From an uncultured Oscillospiraceae bacterium (GTDB taxonomy: Bacteria; Bacillota; Clostridia; Oscillospirales; Oscillospiraceae): 64,000 bases of DNA. The stretch lies in NCBI GenBank assembly GCA_910589155.1, contig CAJURY010000005.1:1-64000 (forward strand). The letters run 5' to 3'. Below are positions 27,527-35,620 of this stretch, one piece after another; the stretch's first letter is position 1, and each line of letters starts with the position of its first letter. Both the position numbers and the translations under genes were made by a program. A model generated the notes under the pieces. The model was not told where the DNA came from, did not search any database, and saw nothing but the letters and a program-made list of their open reading frames with translations.

Positions 27527-27958
27527 TCAGTCTATCGATTCTGATTTTGGACGTTTTGATCCATAGATACACGCTGCAAAAAGGAAACCAAAACTTCCAA
27601 TTAAAAATATATAATACGCAGTTGCGGCAGGCGTACCAATTTTTACGCTTTCCTGGTCTGCAAATAATCTCTCGTTACTCAAATACGCTGTGACTATTTT
27701 ACCCTTTGGATAGGAATATGTATTATGAACATTTTCCAAATTATATATTTTATTCTGATACTCAACTTCAACCTTGTAAAAATCTGTCGTGGAACCCGTT
27801 TTGGTATTCCGAACCCGGGTTGTTTCCGCGCTTACAACCTTCGCTTTTACTGCTTCAAATTCAGGATTCGCGTTATGGAACGGAAACCACAAGGCGATGG
27901 CTGCAACCACGCAAATCACAAAAGCTGCCCAAAGTATCGCGTTCACTTTTCGATGCAA
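27527..27958 (-). CDS. Membrane protein, DUF3592-like
   Basis: 143 residues: an N-terminal transmembrane segment (AILWAAFVICVVAAIALWF), an outer domain of beta strands (VKAKVVSAETTRV, TDFYKVEVEYQNKIYNLE, IVTAYLSNE), and a second segment (AYYIFLIGSFGFLFAACIY). The layout of two helices around a small YxVxYxx-type beta domain matches DUF3592. The start is a TTG at 27958 with AAAGGAG upstream; an in-frame GTG at 27991 overlaps the previous gene and precedes this site. It follows the gene at 27978 with 19 bases between, so the two are probably co-transcribed. Function unknown. Confidence 0.65.
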   Translation of the reverse strand: MHRKVNAILWAAFVICVVAAIALWFPFHNANPEFEAVKAKVVSAETTRVRNTKTGSTTDFYKVEVEYQNKIYNLENVHNTYSYPKGKIVTAYLSNERLFADQESVKIGTPAATAYYIFLIGSFGFLFAACIYGSKRPKSESID

Positions 27959-27977
27959 TGCAGTTCGCTCTCCTTTT

Positions 27978-28571
27978 TTACTTTTCTTCACTTAGCAAGT
28001 CCTGCACTTTATTCCAGGAAATATTGGGTTTATTTCTTGCTCCATTTGCACAGGCCGATCTTCTTTTTCTACTGATTTTTATGACGTTCCACAAAAAAGA
28101 TAAAATCGTGCCGGCAACTGTTATTCCCAAAGCGCCATACGCGATGGAGAGCGGCACATCCTGCGAAGTGGAAAAGTAATGCCCCAGCAAAGCAACGCCA
28201 GTCACAAGCAGCCCAAGTATCAAAATGGCTTTCGGCGTATCAAACCTTTGCTTTTTCAGTCCGCTGACGCCCCAAGATTGCACTTTATGACAATGGGGAC
28301 ATTCATCCCGAAACTCCGTGCAATAAATTTCATTTTCAGCGTCTTTGTACGCTTCTTTTACCTTCTTGACCAGATTTTTGTGCGCTTGTTTTTTGAGCGC
28401 TTGGTCCCTTTCGTCGCTTATGGTTTTAAAATTACTGTTATAGGTGGCTTCCGAACCAACAAGATGAGCCTGCAAGTCACCGCTGTTTTTCATGCAATTT
28501 TCACATTGAAAATTGTATGGAACGTTTACATCCTCTACTCTTGTATGTTTGTAATAAGTTCTTACTGCCAT
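27978..28571 (-). CDS. Zinc-ribbon membrane protein of unknown function
   Basis: 197 residues. Two CxxC pairs, FQCENCMKN near residue 22 and DECPHCHKV near residue 99, can form a zinc ribbon; the part between is a charged helix (SDERDQALKKQAHKNLVKKV). Two transmembrane segments follow (AILILGLLVTGVALLGHYF, SIAYGALGITVAGTILSFLW), then a basic tail (KISRKRRSACANGARNK). I do not recognise the family. The ATG at 28571 is preceded by GGAGG. It pairs with the small membrane protein downstream. Confidence 0.7.
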   Translation of the reverse strand: MAVRTYYKHTRVEDVNVPYNFQCENCMKNSGDLQAHLVGSEATYNSNFKTISDERDQALKKQAHKNLVKKVKEAYKDAENEIYCTEFRDECPHCHKVQSWGVSGLKKQRFDTPKAILILGLLVTGVALLGHYFSTSQDVPLSIAYGALGITVAGTILSFLWNVIKISRKRRSACANGARNKPNISWNKVQDLLSEEK

Positions 28572-28656
28572 GGTATAATCCTCCATTTTCAAAATGATTT
28601 AAGAACATTATTGTGGTGTAGTATTTTTATGTCATAATACTTTTTTAAGTTAGGAT

Positions 28657-28681
28657 CGCCCTGCCTTGCGGCAGGGCAATC
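28657..28681. repeat. Palindromic element, second copy (obg terminator)
   Basis: CGCCCTGCC-TTGC-GGCAGGGC inside a longer 14-base stem (AGGATCGCCCTGCC / GGCAGGGCAATCCT, 28652-28684). It resembles 27441-27463 and lies just after the obg stop. Confidence 0.55.
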
Positions 28682-28689
28682 CTACTGTT

Positions 28690-29964
28690 TTAGCGTTGGT
28701 ATTCAAATTCCCAATTATAAATGCTCACCGTTTCGCCGTCTTGTATGCCCATGTCCTCCAGCCGCTGGAACAAGCCGCACTTATGCAGCTGCCGGTCAAA
28801 ATACATCCGGGATTCATAATCGTCAAAGTTTACGTCAGAAAGCAGCCGCTCCATCCACGCGCCGGAAATCACCCAGGTATCGCCGTAGTGTTCAATTTCC
28901 AGTTCGCTGGGATCGCCGGCTTCTTCCAGGGGCTTTACATAGTCCGGCTCATACACCGCAATGGGGGGCAACTCCCGCAGCCGCTCCGCCACAATTTGCA
29001 TCAGGCGGCGGGTTCCCTGTGTTGTCGCAGCGGAAATTTCGTAAAACTCGCAGCCTAGTTCCTCCACGTGACGGCGCAACCGCTCCAAATTGTCGCTTTC
29101 CGGGAGCAGCAGGTCGCATTTGTTTGCCGCCACAATCATGGGGCGGTTGCTGAGATCCACGTCGTAGTCATGCAGCTCGGCGCAGATTTTGTCAAAATCC
29201 TCCACAGGGTCGCGGGCTTCCGAACCGGATACGTCCACAATGTGCAAAAGCAGTCGGCAGCGATCAATGTGCCGCAAAAAATCGTGTCCTAGTCCCGCGC
29301 CCTCGGCGGCGCCTTCAATGATGCCCGGAATATCCGCCATGACAAAGGACACGCCCTCGTCCACATAAATGACGCCCAGATTGGGAAACAGAGTGGTAAA
29401 ATGATAATTGGCAATTTTCGGCCGGGCGTTGGAGGTTACGGAAAGCAGCGTGGATTTTCCCACGTTGGGAAAGCCCACCAACCCCACGTCCGCCAGAAGC
29501 TTCAGCTCCAGAATAACCTCCCGCTCCTCGCCGGGAAGGCCGCCCTTGGCAAACCGGGGAAGCTGCCGGGTGGGGGTGGCAAAATGCTTGTTGCCCCAGC
29601 CGCCCCGGCCGCCCTTGGCCAGCACAAAATCCTCACCGCCGGACATGTCCGCAATGATCCGGTTGGTTTTTGCGTCCCGAATCACGGTGCCTCTGGGCAC
29701 CTGAATGATCAGGTCATCTCCCCGCTTGCCCTTGCAGCGGCAGCCGGAGCCGTCCACACCGGACTGAGCGGTATATTTGCGCTTGTAGCGGAAATCCAGC
29801 AGCGTGGACAAATTGTCGTTGATGCGCACCACAACGCTGCCGCCGTTACCGCCGTCGCCCCCGTCCGGCCCGCCTGCGGCAACGTATTTTTCCCGGTGGA
29901 AGGCCACCGCGCCGTCGCCGCCTTTACCGGCGGCAACATAAATTTTTACTTTGTCAATAAACAT
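28690..29964 (-). CDS. obg: GTPase Obg/CgtA
   Basis: 424 residues with the three Obg domains. First is the glycine-rich Obg fold (IYVAAGKGGDGAVAFHREKYV, GGDGGNGGSVVV, KGGRGGWGNKHFATP). Then the G domain (GLVGFPNVGKSTLLSV, DIPGIIEGAAEGAGLGHDFL, NKCDL, EISAAT). Last is the OCT domain (DTWVISGAWMERLLSDVNFDD, LEDMGIQDGETVSIYNWEFEY). It acts in 50S ribosome assembly and stress control. The start at 29964 (MFIDKVKIYVAAG) has GGAGGGG upstream. It ends the L21-L27 operon, but two extra genes separate it from rpmA. Confidence 0.96.
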   Translation of the reverse strand: MFIDKVKIYVAAGKGGDGAVAFHREKYVAAGGPDGGDGGNGGSVVVRINDNLSTLLDFRYKRKYTAQSGVDGSGCRCKGKRGDDLIIQVPRGTVIRDAKTNRIIADMSGGEDFVLAKGGRGGWGNKHFATPTRQLPRFAKGGLPGEEREVILELKLLADVGLVGFPNVGKSTLLSVTSNARPKIANYHFTTLFPNLGVIYVDEGVSFVMADIPGIIEGAAEGAGLGHDFLRHIDRCRLLLHIVDVSGSEARDPVEDFDKICAELHDYDVDLSNRPMIVAANKCDLLLPESDNLERLRRHVEELGCEFYEISAATTQGTRRLMQIVAERLRELPPIAVYEPDYVKPLEEAGDPSELEIEHYGDTWVISGAWMERLLSDVNFDDYESRMYFDRQLHKCGLFQRLEDMGIQDGETVSIYNWEFEYQR

Positions 29965-29995
29965 GGCAAGCCCCTCCCACGGGCAAATGAAATCC

Positions 29996-30244
29996 TCAGC
30001 CTTGCAGACCTGCCGCCTGCCGCTGCATATTCTCAATTACAATATCATGAATTTCCCCAAGGCCGGCGCAATACTCCAGCACCTGCCAGGGTTCGTTGGT
30101 GTGAAAATGAATTTTGATGAGGTCGCTGTCGCCAATAGCCAGCAGGCAGTCTCCCGGGAAATGCCCGGCGATATAGTCGTGAATCTCATCCTCCGACAGA
30201 TTTTCCCCGGCAATCAAAAGCTGGGTATCAAATTTGTAGTCCAT
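29996..30244 (-). CDS. Small DAK/FakA-type C-terminal domain protein
   Basis: 82 residues, DYKFDTQLLIAGENLSEDEI and DCLLAIGDSDLIKIHFHTNE then VLEYCAGLGEIHDIVIENM. This matches a piece of the C-terminal region of YloV/FakA (the kinase related to dihydroxyacetone kinase that phosphorylates fatty acids), with IKIHFHTN as the most conserved part. The kinase domain is missing, and the protein is complete as a small unit since a start and stop frame it. Its role is unknown; it may bind a fatty-acid carrier or be a regulatory remnant. It lies between the SDR fusion and obg. Confidence 0.7.
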   Translation of the reverse strand: MDYKFDTQLLIAGENLSEDEIHDYIAGHFPGDCLLAIGDSDLIKIHFHTNEPWQVLEYCAGLGEIHDIVIENMQRQAAGLQG

Positions 30245-30286
30245 TTTAGTTTATCCTTTTCCGGCGCTCTTACCCGGATTCCCACG

Positions 30287-31465
30287 CTATATTTCGGAAT
30301 CTTTCTTTGTTTTTTGCAAGATGGTATTGCGGATCTGGGTACTGCTGGTGCCCTGGGTATAGGGGAAATACATGATCTGCACGTTTTTATCCGCAAAAAA
30401 CTGCTCATACCGGGCAAAGCGTTCGCTGCCTGCGTAATCGCTGCCCACGAAAAGCCGGTTATACCGCCATTTTTCCCAAGCGTCGCTGTCCTCCCGGCAG
30501 GCTTCTACCACCTGATCCACATACTTGCAGCCGCCTACAATTTCCATCCGTTCTGCAAAAGGAATAAACGTTTCCTTTCCCTTATGGGAAGCGTCCGGGT
30601 GCACGCCTACAATTAGATAATCGCAGTTTTCCCGCGCCCGGCGAAGTAAATTCAAATGCCCCACATGAAACAGGTCGAAGGTGCCGGAAAGGTAGCCAAT
30701 GCGCACCTTTTCTTCATTGAAAACCCGCCCGGACGCCTTTTTATATTGGTAGCTGCTAAGGCCAAAGGCATGCCCGTCCGTCTGATACCGGTTGATAACG
30801 CCCCCGTAGACCGTCTCATAGTCCGGGATATACCGGGTTTCCCCCCCAAGCATCCGCGCTACAATCTCGTGCGCCAGATTTTCCGTCAGTTCCGGCCGAT
30901 TTTCGCCGCCGTTAAACCGGGTGCCCTGAATGGAGCCGGGAGAAACATCCAGAATACGGTTGGCGCAGTCCGCAACCTCCAGTTCAATATTGACGCTTTC
31001 CACAAAGCGGCATACCCCCGCCTTGGAAGCAGCGTAAACGGAAAACATAGGGGAACTGACAAGTCCCGCGATAGAACCCATGATGCCGCAATAAAACGGC
31101 TTGCTGCTTTTGATCCGCCCATAAAACGCCCGGATAATCTGAATCGCCGCCATGGTGTTGACCTTCAGCATATTCCCGATTTCCGCCCTGTGCAGATATT
31201 CAAAATCCGCCACCCGGCCAAAGCCCGCCGTAATCATCAGCGCGCGCACCTCCGGGTCAGCCGCCAGCTTTTCCAGAAGCGCCCAGTCCGGGTATAGCAA
31301 ATTGCAAAAATCGTAGCTGCAATTTTCCGTGAGCCGCTCCGGGGCGCAAATGTCCAAAATACAGACGCGATAGCCTCTTGCCAGAAAATCCTTTGCAATG
31401 GCAAGACCGATCCCGTTGCTGCCGCCAATCACAACCGCCTTTGGCGCTGCTTGTTCCATGGACAT
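30287..31465 (-). CDS. Fusion of a short-chain dehydrogenase and a TagD-like cytidylyltransferase
   Basis: 392 residues. The N-terminal half (about 1-235) is an [24 protein letters not shown] (cofactor loop), [22 protein letters not shown] (catalytic Ser and YxxxK) and [11 protein letters not shown]. The C-terminal half (about 250-390) is a nucleotidyltransferase of the glycerol-3-phosphate cytidylyltransferase type: [22 protein letters not shown] with the HxGH motif, [10 protein letters not shown], and [11 protein letters not shown] near the end. Joined activities of this sort reduce a sugar phosphate to a polyol phosphate and load it with CDP, as the differently built Bcs1 does for CDP-ribitol. 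The substrate here is inferred. AAAGGAG supports the ATG at 31465. Confidence 0.85.
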   Translation of the reverse strand: MSMEQAAPKAVVIGGSNGIGLAIAKDFLARGYRVCILDICAPERLTENCSYDFCNLLYPDWALLEKLAADPEVRALMITAGFGRVADFEYLHRAEIGNMLKVNTMAAIQIIRAFYGRIKSSKPFYCGIMGSIAGLVSSPMFSVYAASKAGVCRFVESVNIELEVADCANRILDVSPGSIQGTRFNGGENRPELTENLAHEIVARMLGGETRYIPDYETVYGGVINRYQTDGHAFGLSSYQYKKASGRVFNEEKVRIGYLSGTFDLFHVGHLNLLRRARENCDYLIVGVHPDASHKGKETFIPFAERMEIVGGCKYVDQVVEACREDSDAWEKWRYNRLFVGSDYAGSERFARYEQFFADKNVQIMYFPYTQGTSSTQIRNTILQKTKKDSEI

Positions 31466-31506
31466 GGTATCTCCTTTCCTTCCAGCCAATTTACGACCGG
31501 AAATAA

Positions 31507-31536
31507 AAAGGGGCGTTGCTCCAGCAACGCCCCTTT
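31507..31536 (-). terminator. Terminator directly after rpmA
   Basis: AAAGGGGCGTTGCT pairs with AGCAACGCCCCTTT; on the minus strand TTTTTATTT follows. Genes beyond it (SDR fusion, DAK-like, obg) need read-through or their own promoter. Confidence 0.85.
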
Positions 31537-31540
31537 CAAA

Positions 31541-31822
31541 TTACTGCTGTGCGTATACAGAGCACTGCTTGCGATCCTTGCCCTTGCGCTCGAACTTGAC
31601 CGTACCGTCAATGAGAGCAAACAAAGTATCGTCGGAGCCGATGCCCACATTCACACCGGGGTGGATGTGCGTGCCTCTCTGGCGAACCAGAATGTTGCCT
31701 GCCAGAACAAACTGACCGTCCGCCCGCTTCGCGCCCAGACGCTTGGACTCAGAGTCACGACCGTTCTTGGTGGAACCGCCGCCTTTCTTATGGGCGAAGA
31801 ACTGAATACCAATCTTCAGCAT
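31541..31822 (-). CDS. rpmA: 50S ribosomal protein L27
   Basis: 93 residues. The N-terminus [20 protein letters not shown] is the Firmicutes form: the first nine residues are removed by the protease Prp between Phe9 and Ala10 to expose the tail that reaches the peptidyl-transferase centre. The core [20 protein letters not shown] and [15 protein letters not shown] is canonical. It follows prp by three bases. Confidence 0.97.
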   Translation of the reverse strand: MLKIGIQFFAHKKGGGSTKNGRDSESKRLGAKRADGQFVLAGNILVRQRGTHIHPGVNVGIGSDDTLFALIDGTVKFERKGKDRKQCSVYAQQ

Positions 31823-31825
31823 ATA

Positions 31826-32149
31826 TTACACCTCCAAAACTTCGAGATAATCAGGATACTCGTCCCGCAGTCCTGTGAGATAGACAAGCAATCCGGCCAG
31901 CGCCGCTTGCACCGCTTCTTCCTCATCGCAGACTGAGGGAAGGCTCAGGCTGATACGAGCGTCATCCTCGCTGATTCGAACCTTAGCCCTTGCGCCGCAA
32001 ACATCGTTTACGGTGCATTCCGTTACATTCACAGCGGCGGAAACCGCAGCGCAGACAATGTCCGCTCCCGCCTCGGCATAACCGCTGTGCCCAGTGCAGC
32101 AGAATCCGGTGATTCTGTCCGCATCCATCGTAAATTCAACTTTTATCAT
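31826..32149 (-). CDS. prp: Ribosomal-processing cysteine protease Prp
   Basis: 107 residues. The catalytic motif GHSGYAEAGADIVCAAVSA has His21 and Cys33. Prp removes the N-terminal extension of L27, which is essential in Firmicutes. It sits between rplU and rpmA, its usual place, with three-base gaps on both sides, so the enzyme and its substrate are made together. Confidence 0.95.
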   Translation of the reverse strand: MIKVEFTMDADRITGFCCTGHSGYAEAGADIVCAAVSAAVNVTECTVNDVCGARAKVRISEDDARISLSLPSVCDEEEAVQAALAGLLVYLTGLRDEYPDYLEVLEV

Positions 32150-32152
32150 AGC

Positions 32153-32464
32153 TTACAGAGCGATCTTGGTGATTTCAACCTTGGTGTAAGGCTGTCTGTG
32201 ACCGCGCAAGGACTTGGAGTCCTTCTTGGGGCGGTACTTGAATACCGTGATCTTCTTGCCCTTGCCATTCTTAATGACCTTGCCCTGAACAGACGCGCCG
32301 GCCACAGTGGGAGCGCCGAACTTGGAGTTCGCGCCGTCAACCACAGCCAGAACCTGATCGAAGGTCACGGCGGCCTCGGCCTCAGCGTTCAGCTTCTCGA
32401 TGTAGATCACATCGCCCTCGGCCACGGTGTACTGCTTGCCACCGGTAACGATTACTGCTTTCAT
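32153..32464 (-). CDS. rplU: 50S ribosomal protein L21
   Basis: 103 residues, [19 protein letters not shown] to [17 protein letters not shown], the standard L21 signature at the C-terminus. The ATG at 32464 has AGGTG upstream. It heads the L21-Prp-L27 operon behind the promoter at 32557-32585, with a 5' leader of about 85 bases. Confidence 0.97.
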   Translation of the reverse strand: MKAVIVTGGKQYTVAEGDVIYIEKLNAEAEAAVTFDQVLAVVDGANSKFGAPTVAGASVQGKVIKNGKGKKITVFKYRPKKDSKSLRGHRQPYTKVEITKIAL

Positions 32465-32550
32465 TTCTTTTTGCACCTACCTTTTTTGTAGTCTCGCTCT
32501 GAAGGCGGGGCGCCAATAAGCGCACGAACTTAAAGCCTTTTCAATGCGGC
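32465..32550 (-). promoter_or_regulatory. 5' leader of rplU, possible L21 autoregulatory leader
   Basis: The transcript between promoter and L21 contains GGCGCCCCGCCTTC and CTACAAAAAAGGTAG (a short hairpin) before the ribosome-binding site. Firmicutes rplU often has an L21-leader RNA; whether this fits that model was not tested. Confidence 0.35.
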
Positions 32551-32556
32551 CTGTCC

Positions 32557-32585
32557 ATTTTACCATTGAACCGGCCGATTGTCAA
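32557..32585 (-). promoter_or_regulatory. Promoter of the rplU operon
   Basis: On the minus strand TTGACA (32585-32580), 17 bases, TAAAAT (32562-32557): near-perfect consensus, as expected for ribosomal genes. Confidence 0.85.
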
Positions 32586-32663
32586 TGTTTATTTTGGAAA
32601 ATCCCGGTGTTTTTCGTAAAAGTTTGGGGGACTTTCTTTATTTTTTTTGGTATACAAACACGA

Positions 32664-32691
32664 TTGCTTTTTGCGCGGAATGTGCTACAAT
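32664..32691 (+). promoter_or_regulatory. Promoter of the MarR-family gene
   Basis: TTGCTT (32664-32669), 16 bases, TACAAT (32686-32691). Confidence 0.6.
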
Positions 32692-32740
32692 GGGATAAAT
32701 TGTTTTGTTGCACACACAAAGGAAGGATTGGGAATCAGAA

Positions 32741-33211
32741 ATGCTGTATGAAGCCTTCGCAGAGGTCTTTTCCAAATTCAAGCTTTATTTTTATCAAAAG
32801 GTATTTCACCGCTTTCAAAGTCGGGAAGCCAGCCTGACCACCGTGGAAGCCTTCTGCATGGAAGTCATTCACGATTTGGGGACGCCTACCTGCAATGAGT
32901 TTGCTCTTTTCGCCCAGATTTCCCCGCCCAACGCCGCCTACAAGGTGAACAGCCTGATTCAGAAGGGGTATTTGGAAAAGGTGCGTTCCAAAGACGACCG
33001 GCGGGAATACTATCTTGTTCCCACACAGAAATATCTGGATTACTATAACATTAACTATGCCTACCTGCGCACAGTCACAGAGCGGGTCAAGAAGCGCTTT
33101 TCCCCGGAGGACGTGGCAAAATTCGAGGAAATTCTCAAAACCATATCCCAGGAATTAATGCCGGAGGTTCCTTTGCAGCACATTTATGTCAGCGCCGCCA
33201 GAAAAGAATAA
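32741..33211 (+). CDS. MarR-family transcriptional regulator
   Basis: 156 residues. The winged helix-turn-helix is clear: LGTPTCNEFALFAQISPPNAAYKVNSLIQ (helix-turn-helix) and GYLEKVRSKDDRREYYLVPT (wing with the DDRR signature), then the dimer helix. Members repress nearby or distant genes and release DNA on binding small molecules. The ATG at 32741 keeps the normal N-terminal dimer helix (MLYEAFAEVFSKFKLYF). It lies upstream of the PTS operon but has its own terminator, so the target is not evident. Confidence 0.88.
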   Translation: MLYEAFAEVFSKFKLYFYQKVFHRFQSREASLTTVEAFCMEVIHDLGTPTCNEFALFAQISPPNAAYKVNSLIQKGYLEKVRSKDDRREYYLVPTQKYLDYYNINYAYLRTVTERVKKRFSPEDVAKFEEILKTISQELMPEVPLQHIYVSAARKE

Positions 33212-33222
33212 AAAACAGGATA

Positions 33223-33273
33223 TTGCCGGGCAGCGGATCTGCAAGAACTTCCGCCGCCCGGCAATTTTGTTTT
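33223..33273 (+). terminator. Terminator of the MarR-family gene
   Basis: TTGCCGGGC (33223-33231) pairs with GCCCGGCAA (33256-33264), followed by TTTTGTTTT. Confidence 0.8.
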
Positions 33274-33398
33274 GCAAAAAATTTTCTTTTATAGGCGGGT
33301 CGGACAGGCATTTTGTCAAAATTTCTGTTGTATTGCACAATTTTAATAAATTCATCATGTGCATCTATCCAATTATTGACTTAAACACCAAAATATTG

Positions 33399-33427
33399 TT
33401 GACATTTTATGAACGGCTTGATAATCT
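33399..33427 (+). promoter_or_regulatory. Promoter of the PTS operon
   Basis: TTGACA (33399-33404), 17 bases, TAATCT (33422-33427). Confidence 0.75.
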
Positions 33428-33446
33428 TAAATAGATATAAAAGTGT

Positions 33447-33467
33447 TTTTCAGGCAGCGCCTGAAAA
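33447..33467 (+). promoter_or_regulatory. Leader hairpin of the PTS operon
   Basis: TTTTCAGGC and GCCTGAAAA form a nine-base stem with an AGC loop shortly after the start point and before the crr ribosome-binding site. It may be an operator or an RNA element for a BglG/GlcT-type protein; there is no terminator directly behind it. Confidence 0.45.
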
Positions 33468-33500
33468 TTGGACACTCTGCCCGAAAGGAAGGATTCAATC

Positions 33501-33983
33501 ATGGGTTTTTTCAAAAAACTGTTCTCTATGCCCTCTGATTCAATTTACGCTCCCGTTGCCGGTGAAGCCGTCCCCATCTCCGAGGTCAGCGATCCCACCT
33601 TTGGTCAGGAAATTTTAGGCAAGGGCATTGCTATCCGTCCCACAGACGGCAAGGTATACGCCCCCTGTGACGCTACGGTGGATATGATGTTTGAAACCGG
33701 TCATGCGGTAAGCCTTATAGCGGACTGCGGCGCAGAAATTCTCATCCACATTGGTCTTGACACGGTAAACCTGAAAGGCCAGCATTACACGGTACACGCG
33801 CAAAACGGCGATAAAGTAAAAAAAGGCCAGCTTCTCATCGCATTTGACCGGGAAGCCGTAGCCGCCGCCGGTTATGATACCATTACGCCGGTGGTTGTGT
33901 GCAACAGCGCAGAATATGCCGCTCTCCACACTTATACCGGTACCGTCACCACGCAGAGCGTTATTCTGGAACTTGCGAAATAA
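33501..33983 (+). CDS. crr: PTS glucose-type enzyme IIA
   Basis: 160 residues, one EIIA-glc domain: IYAPVAGEAVPISEVSDPTF, GIAIRPTDGKVYAPCDATV, GHAVSLIADCGAEILIHIGLDTVNLKG with His68 and the phosphorylated His83. It passes phosphate from HPr to the IIB domain. AAGGAAGG precedes the ATG at 33501. It heads the operon crr-ptsI-ptsH-IIBC, which makes a self-contained sugar phosphotransferase system. Confidence 0.93.
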   Translation: MGFFKKLFSMPSDSIYAPVAGEAVPISEVSDPTFGQEILGKGIAIRPTDGKVYAPCDATVDMMFETGHAVSLIADCGAEILIHIGLDTVNLKGQHYTVHAQNGDKVKKGQLLIAFDREAVAAAGYDTITPVVVCNSAEYAALHTYTGTVTTQSVILELAK

Positions 33984-34004
33984 CGACGGAGAAAGGAGCA
34001 TAGA

Positions 34005-35618
34005 ATGAAACAAGGTTCCGGTCTCACCGTCTTTCCCGGCGTTGCCATCGGCTCCGCCGTGGTTTACCGCAAAGCGCAGACGGCCGCAGTCACAGCCTGC
34101 GGCACCCCTGCTGCGGAGCAGCAAAAATTTGAAGCTGCCTGTCAGACCGCAAAAAAGCAGCTTGCCGCCCTGTTTGAGCAGGCAAAGCAGACCCTTGGAG
34201 AAGAACACGCCGCCATCCTTGAGGTCCAGATGCTTATGCTGGAGGATTTAGATTATCTGGAAGCCGTAGCGGACGCCATTGCCGGCGGCGAATCCGCCGC
34301 ATCGGCCGCCGCTGCCGGCGGCGAAAGCATGGCAGAAATCTTCGCCAATCTGGACGACGAATACATGAAAGCCCGCGCCGCCGATATACGGGACGTATCC
34401 GGCAGAGTTGCAGGTATTCTCTCCGGCAACGGCGGTTTTCAGCTTCCCGCAGGAAATTTTATTCTGGTCGCTGAGGATCTTGCCCCCAGCGAAACCATCC
34501 AGCTTCCCAGAGAGCGCATTTTAGCTTTTGTTACAAAGCAAGGTTCTTCCAGCAGTCATACCGCCATTTTGGCTCGGACGCTGAATATTCCCTCTCTGGT
34601 GCAGGCGGATATTTTACTGGAGGACGCTGAAAATTGTAAAATTCTGGCTGTAGACGGTTTTACTGGCCATTACTACATAGACCCCAACGCCGATACCCTG
34701 GCCGGCTTGCGGGAAAAGCAGGAAAAAGCCGCTGCGGGGCGGGAAGCTCTGGAAGCCTACCGGGGGAGAAAAAGCGTAACCAAAGCCGGCAAACAGATTT
34801 TGCTGTGCGCCAATATTGGTTGCCCGGAGGACGCGAAGGCGTCCATGGCGCAAGATGCGGAAGGCATTGGCCTCATGCGCAGCGAGTTTTTGTATTTGGG
34901 ACGCGACAATCTGCCCACAGAAGACGAACTTTTTGAAGCCTACAAGGAGGTAGCCGAAACCATGCGGGGCAGACCCGTAGTCATCCGTACGCTGGATATA
35001 GGCGCGGATAAGCAGGCGGACTACCTGCATTTGGAAAAGGAGGAAAATCCTGCCCTGGGTCTTAGAGGACTTCGCGTTTGCCTTACCAGAGAGGAAATTT
35101 TCCGTCCGCAGCTCCGCGCGATTTACCGAGCCTCCGCCTACGGCAAGCTGAACGTTATGTTCCCCATGATTGCTTCCGTGTGGGAATTGCAGGAGGCAAA
35201 GGCGCTGTGCGCCAGCATTCGTAAGGAACTGACAGAAGAGGGCTTTGCTTTGGGGGAGGTTCCCATTGGCGTGATGGTGGAAACCCCCGCCGCCGCCGTA
35301 CTTGCCGCCGAGCTTGCCAAGGAAGCAGACTTTTTCAGTGTAGGTACCAATGATTTAACCCAATACACCCTGGCGGTTGACCGCCAGAACGCCAATTTAG
35401 GTCGGTTTTACGACCCCCACCATCCAGCGGTTTTGGCTCTGCTGGCGCATATCGCCAAGTGCGCCAATGACGCGGGAATCTGGGTGGGCATCTGCGGCGA
35501 ACTGGCGGCTGATCCCAAACTGACAGAAACATTTCTGGAAATGGGCTTCGCGGAACTTTCCATGGCTCCCGGCCGCATCTTGGAACTGCGCAAGCTCATC
35601 TGTGAAAGCGAGGTATAA
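34005..35618 (+). CDS. ptsI: PTS enzyme I, phosphoenolpyruvate-protein phosphotransferase
   Basis: 537 residues, slightly shorter than the usual 570. The N-terminal HPr-binding domain ends with the phosphohistidine loop KQGSSSSHTAILARTLNIPS (His185). The barrel has LMRSEFLYLGRDNLPTEDELF, RTLDIGADKQADYL, GLRGLRVCL, PMIASVWELQEAK, FFSVGTNDLTQYTLAVDRQN and WVGICGELAADPKLT. It takes phosphate from PEP and gives it to HPr. GAAAGGAG precedes the ATG. Confidence 0.96.
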   Translation: MKQGSGLTVFPGVAIGSAVVYRKAQTAAVTACGTPAAEQQKFEAACQTAKKQLAALFEQAKQTLGEEHAAILEVQMLMLEDLDYLEAVADAIAGGESAASAAAAGGESMAEIFANLDDEYMKARAADIRDVSGRVAGILSGNGGFQLPAGNFILVAEDLAPSETIQLPRERILAFVTKQGSSSSHTAILARTLNIPSLVQADILLEDAENCKILAVDGFTGHYYIDPNADTLAGLREKQEKAAAGREALEAYRGRKSVTKAGKQILLCANIGCPEDAKASMAQDAEGIGLMRSEFLYLGRDNLPTEDELFEAYKEVAETMRGRPVVIRTLDIGADKQADYLHLEKEENPALGLRGLRVCLTREEIFRPQLRAIYRASAYGKLNVMFPMIASVWELQEAKALCASIRKELTEEGFALGEVPIGVMVETPAAAVLAAELAKEADFFSVGTNDLTQYTLAVDRQNANLGRFYDPHHPAVLALLAHIAKCANDAGIWVGICGELAADPKLTETFLEMGFAELSMAPGRILELRKLICESEV

Positions 35619-35620
35619 CC

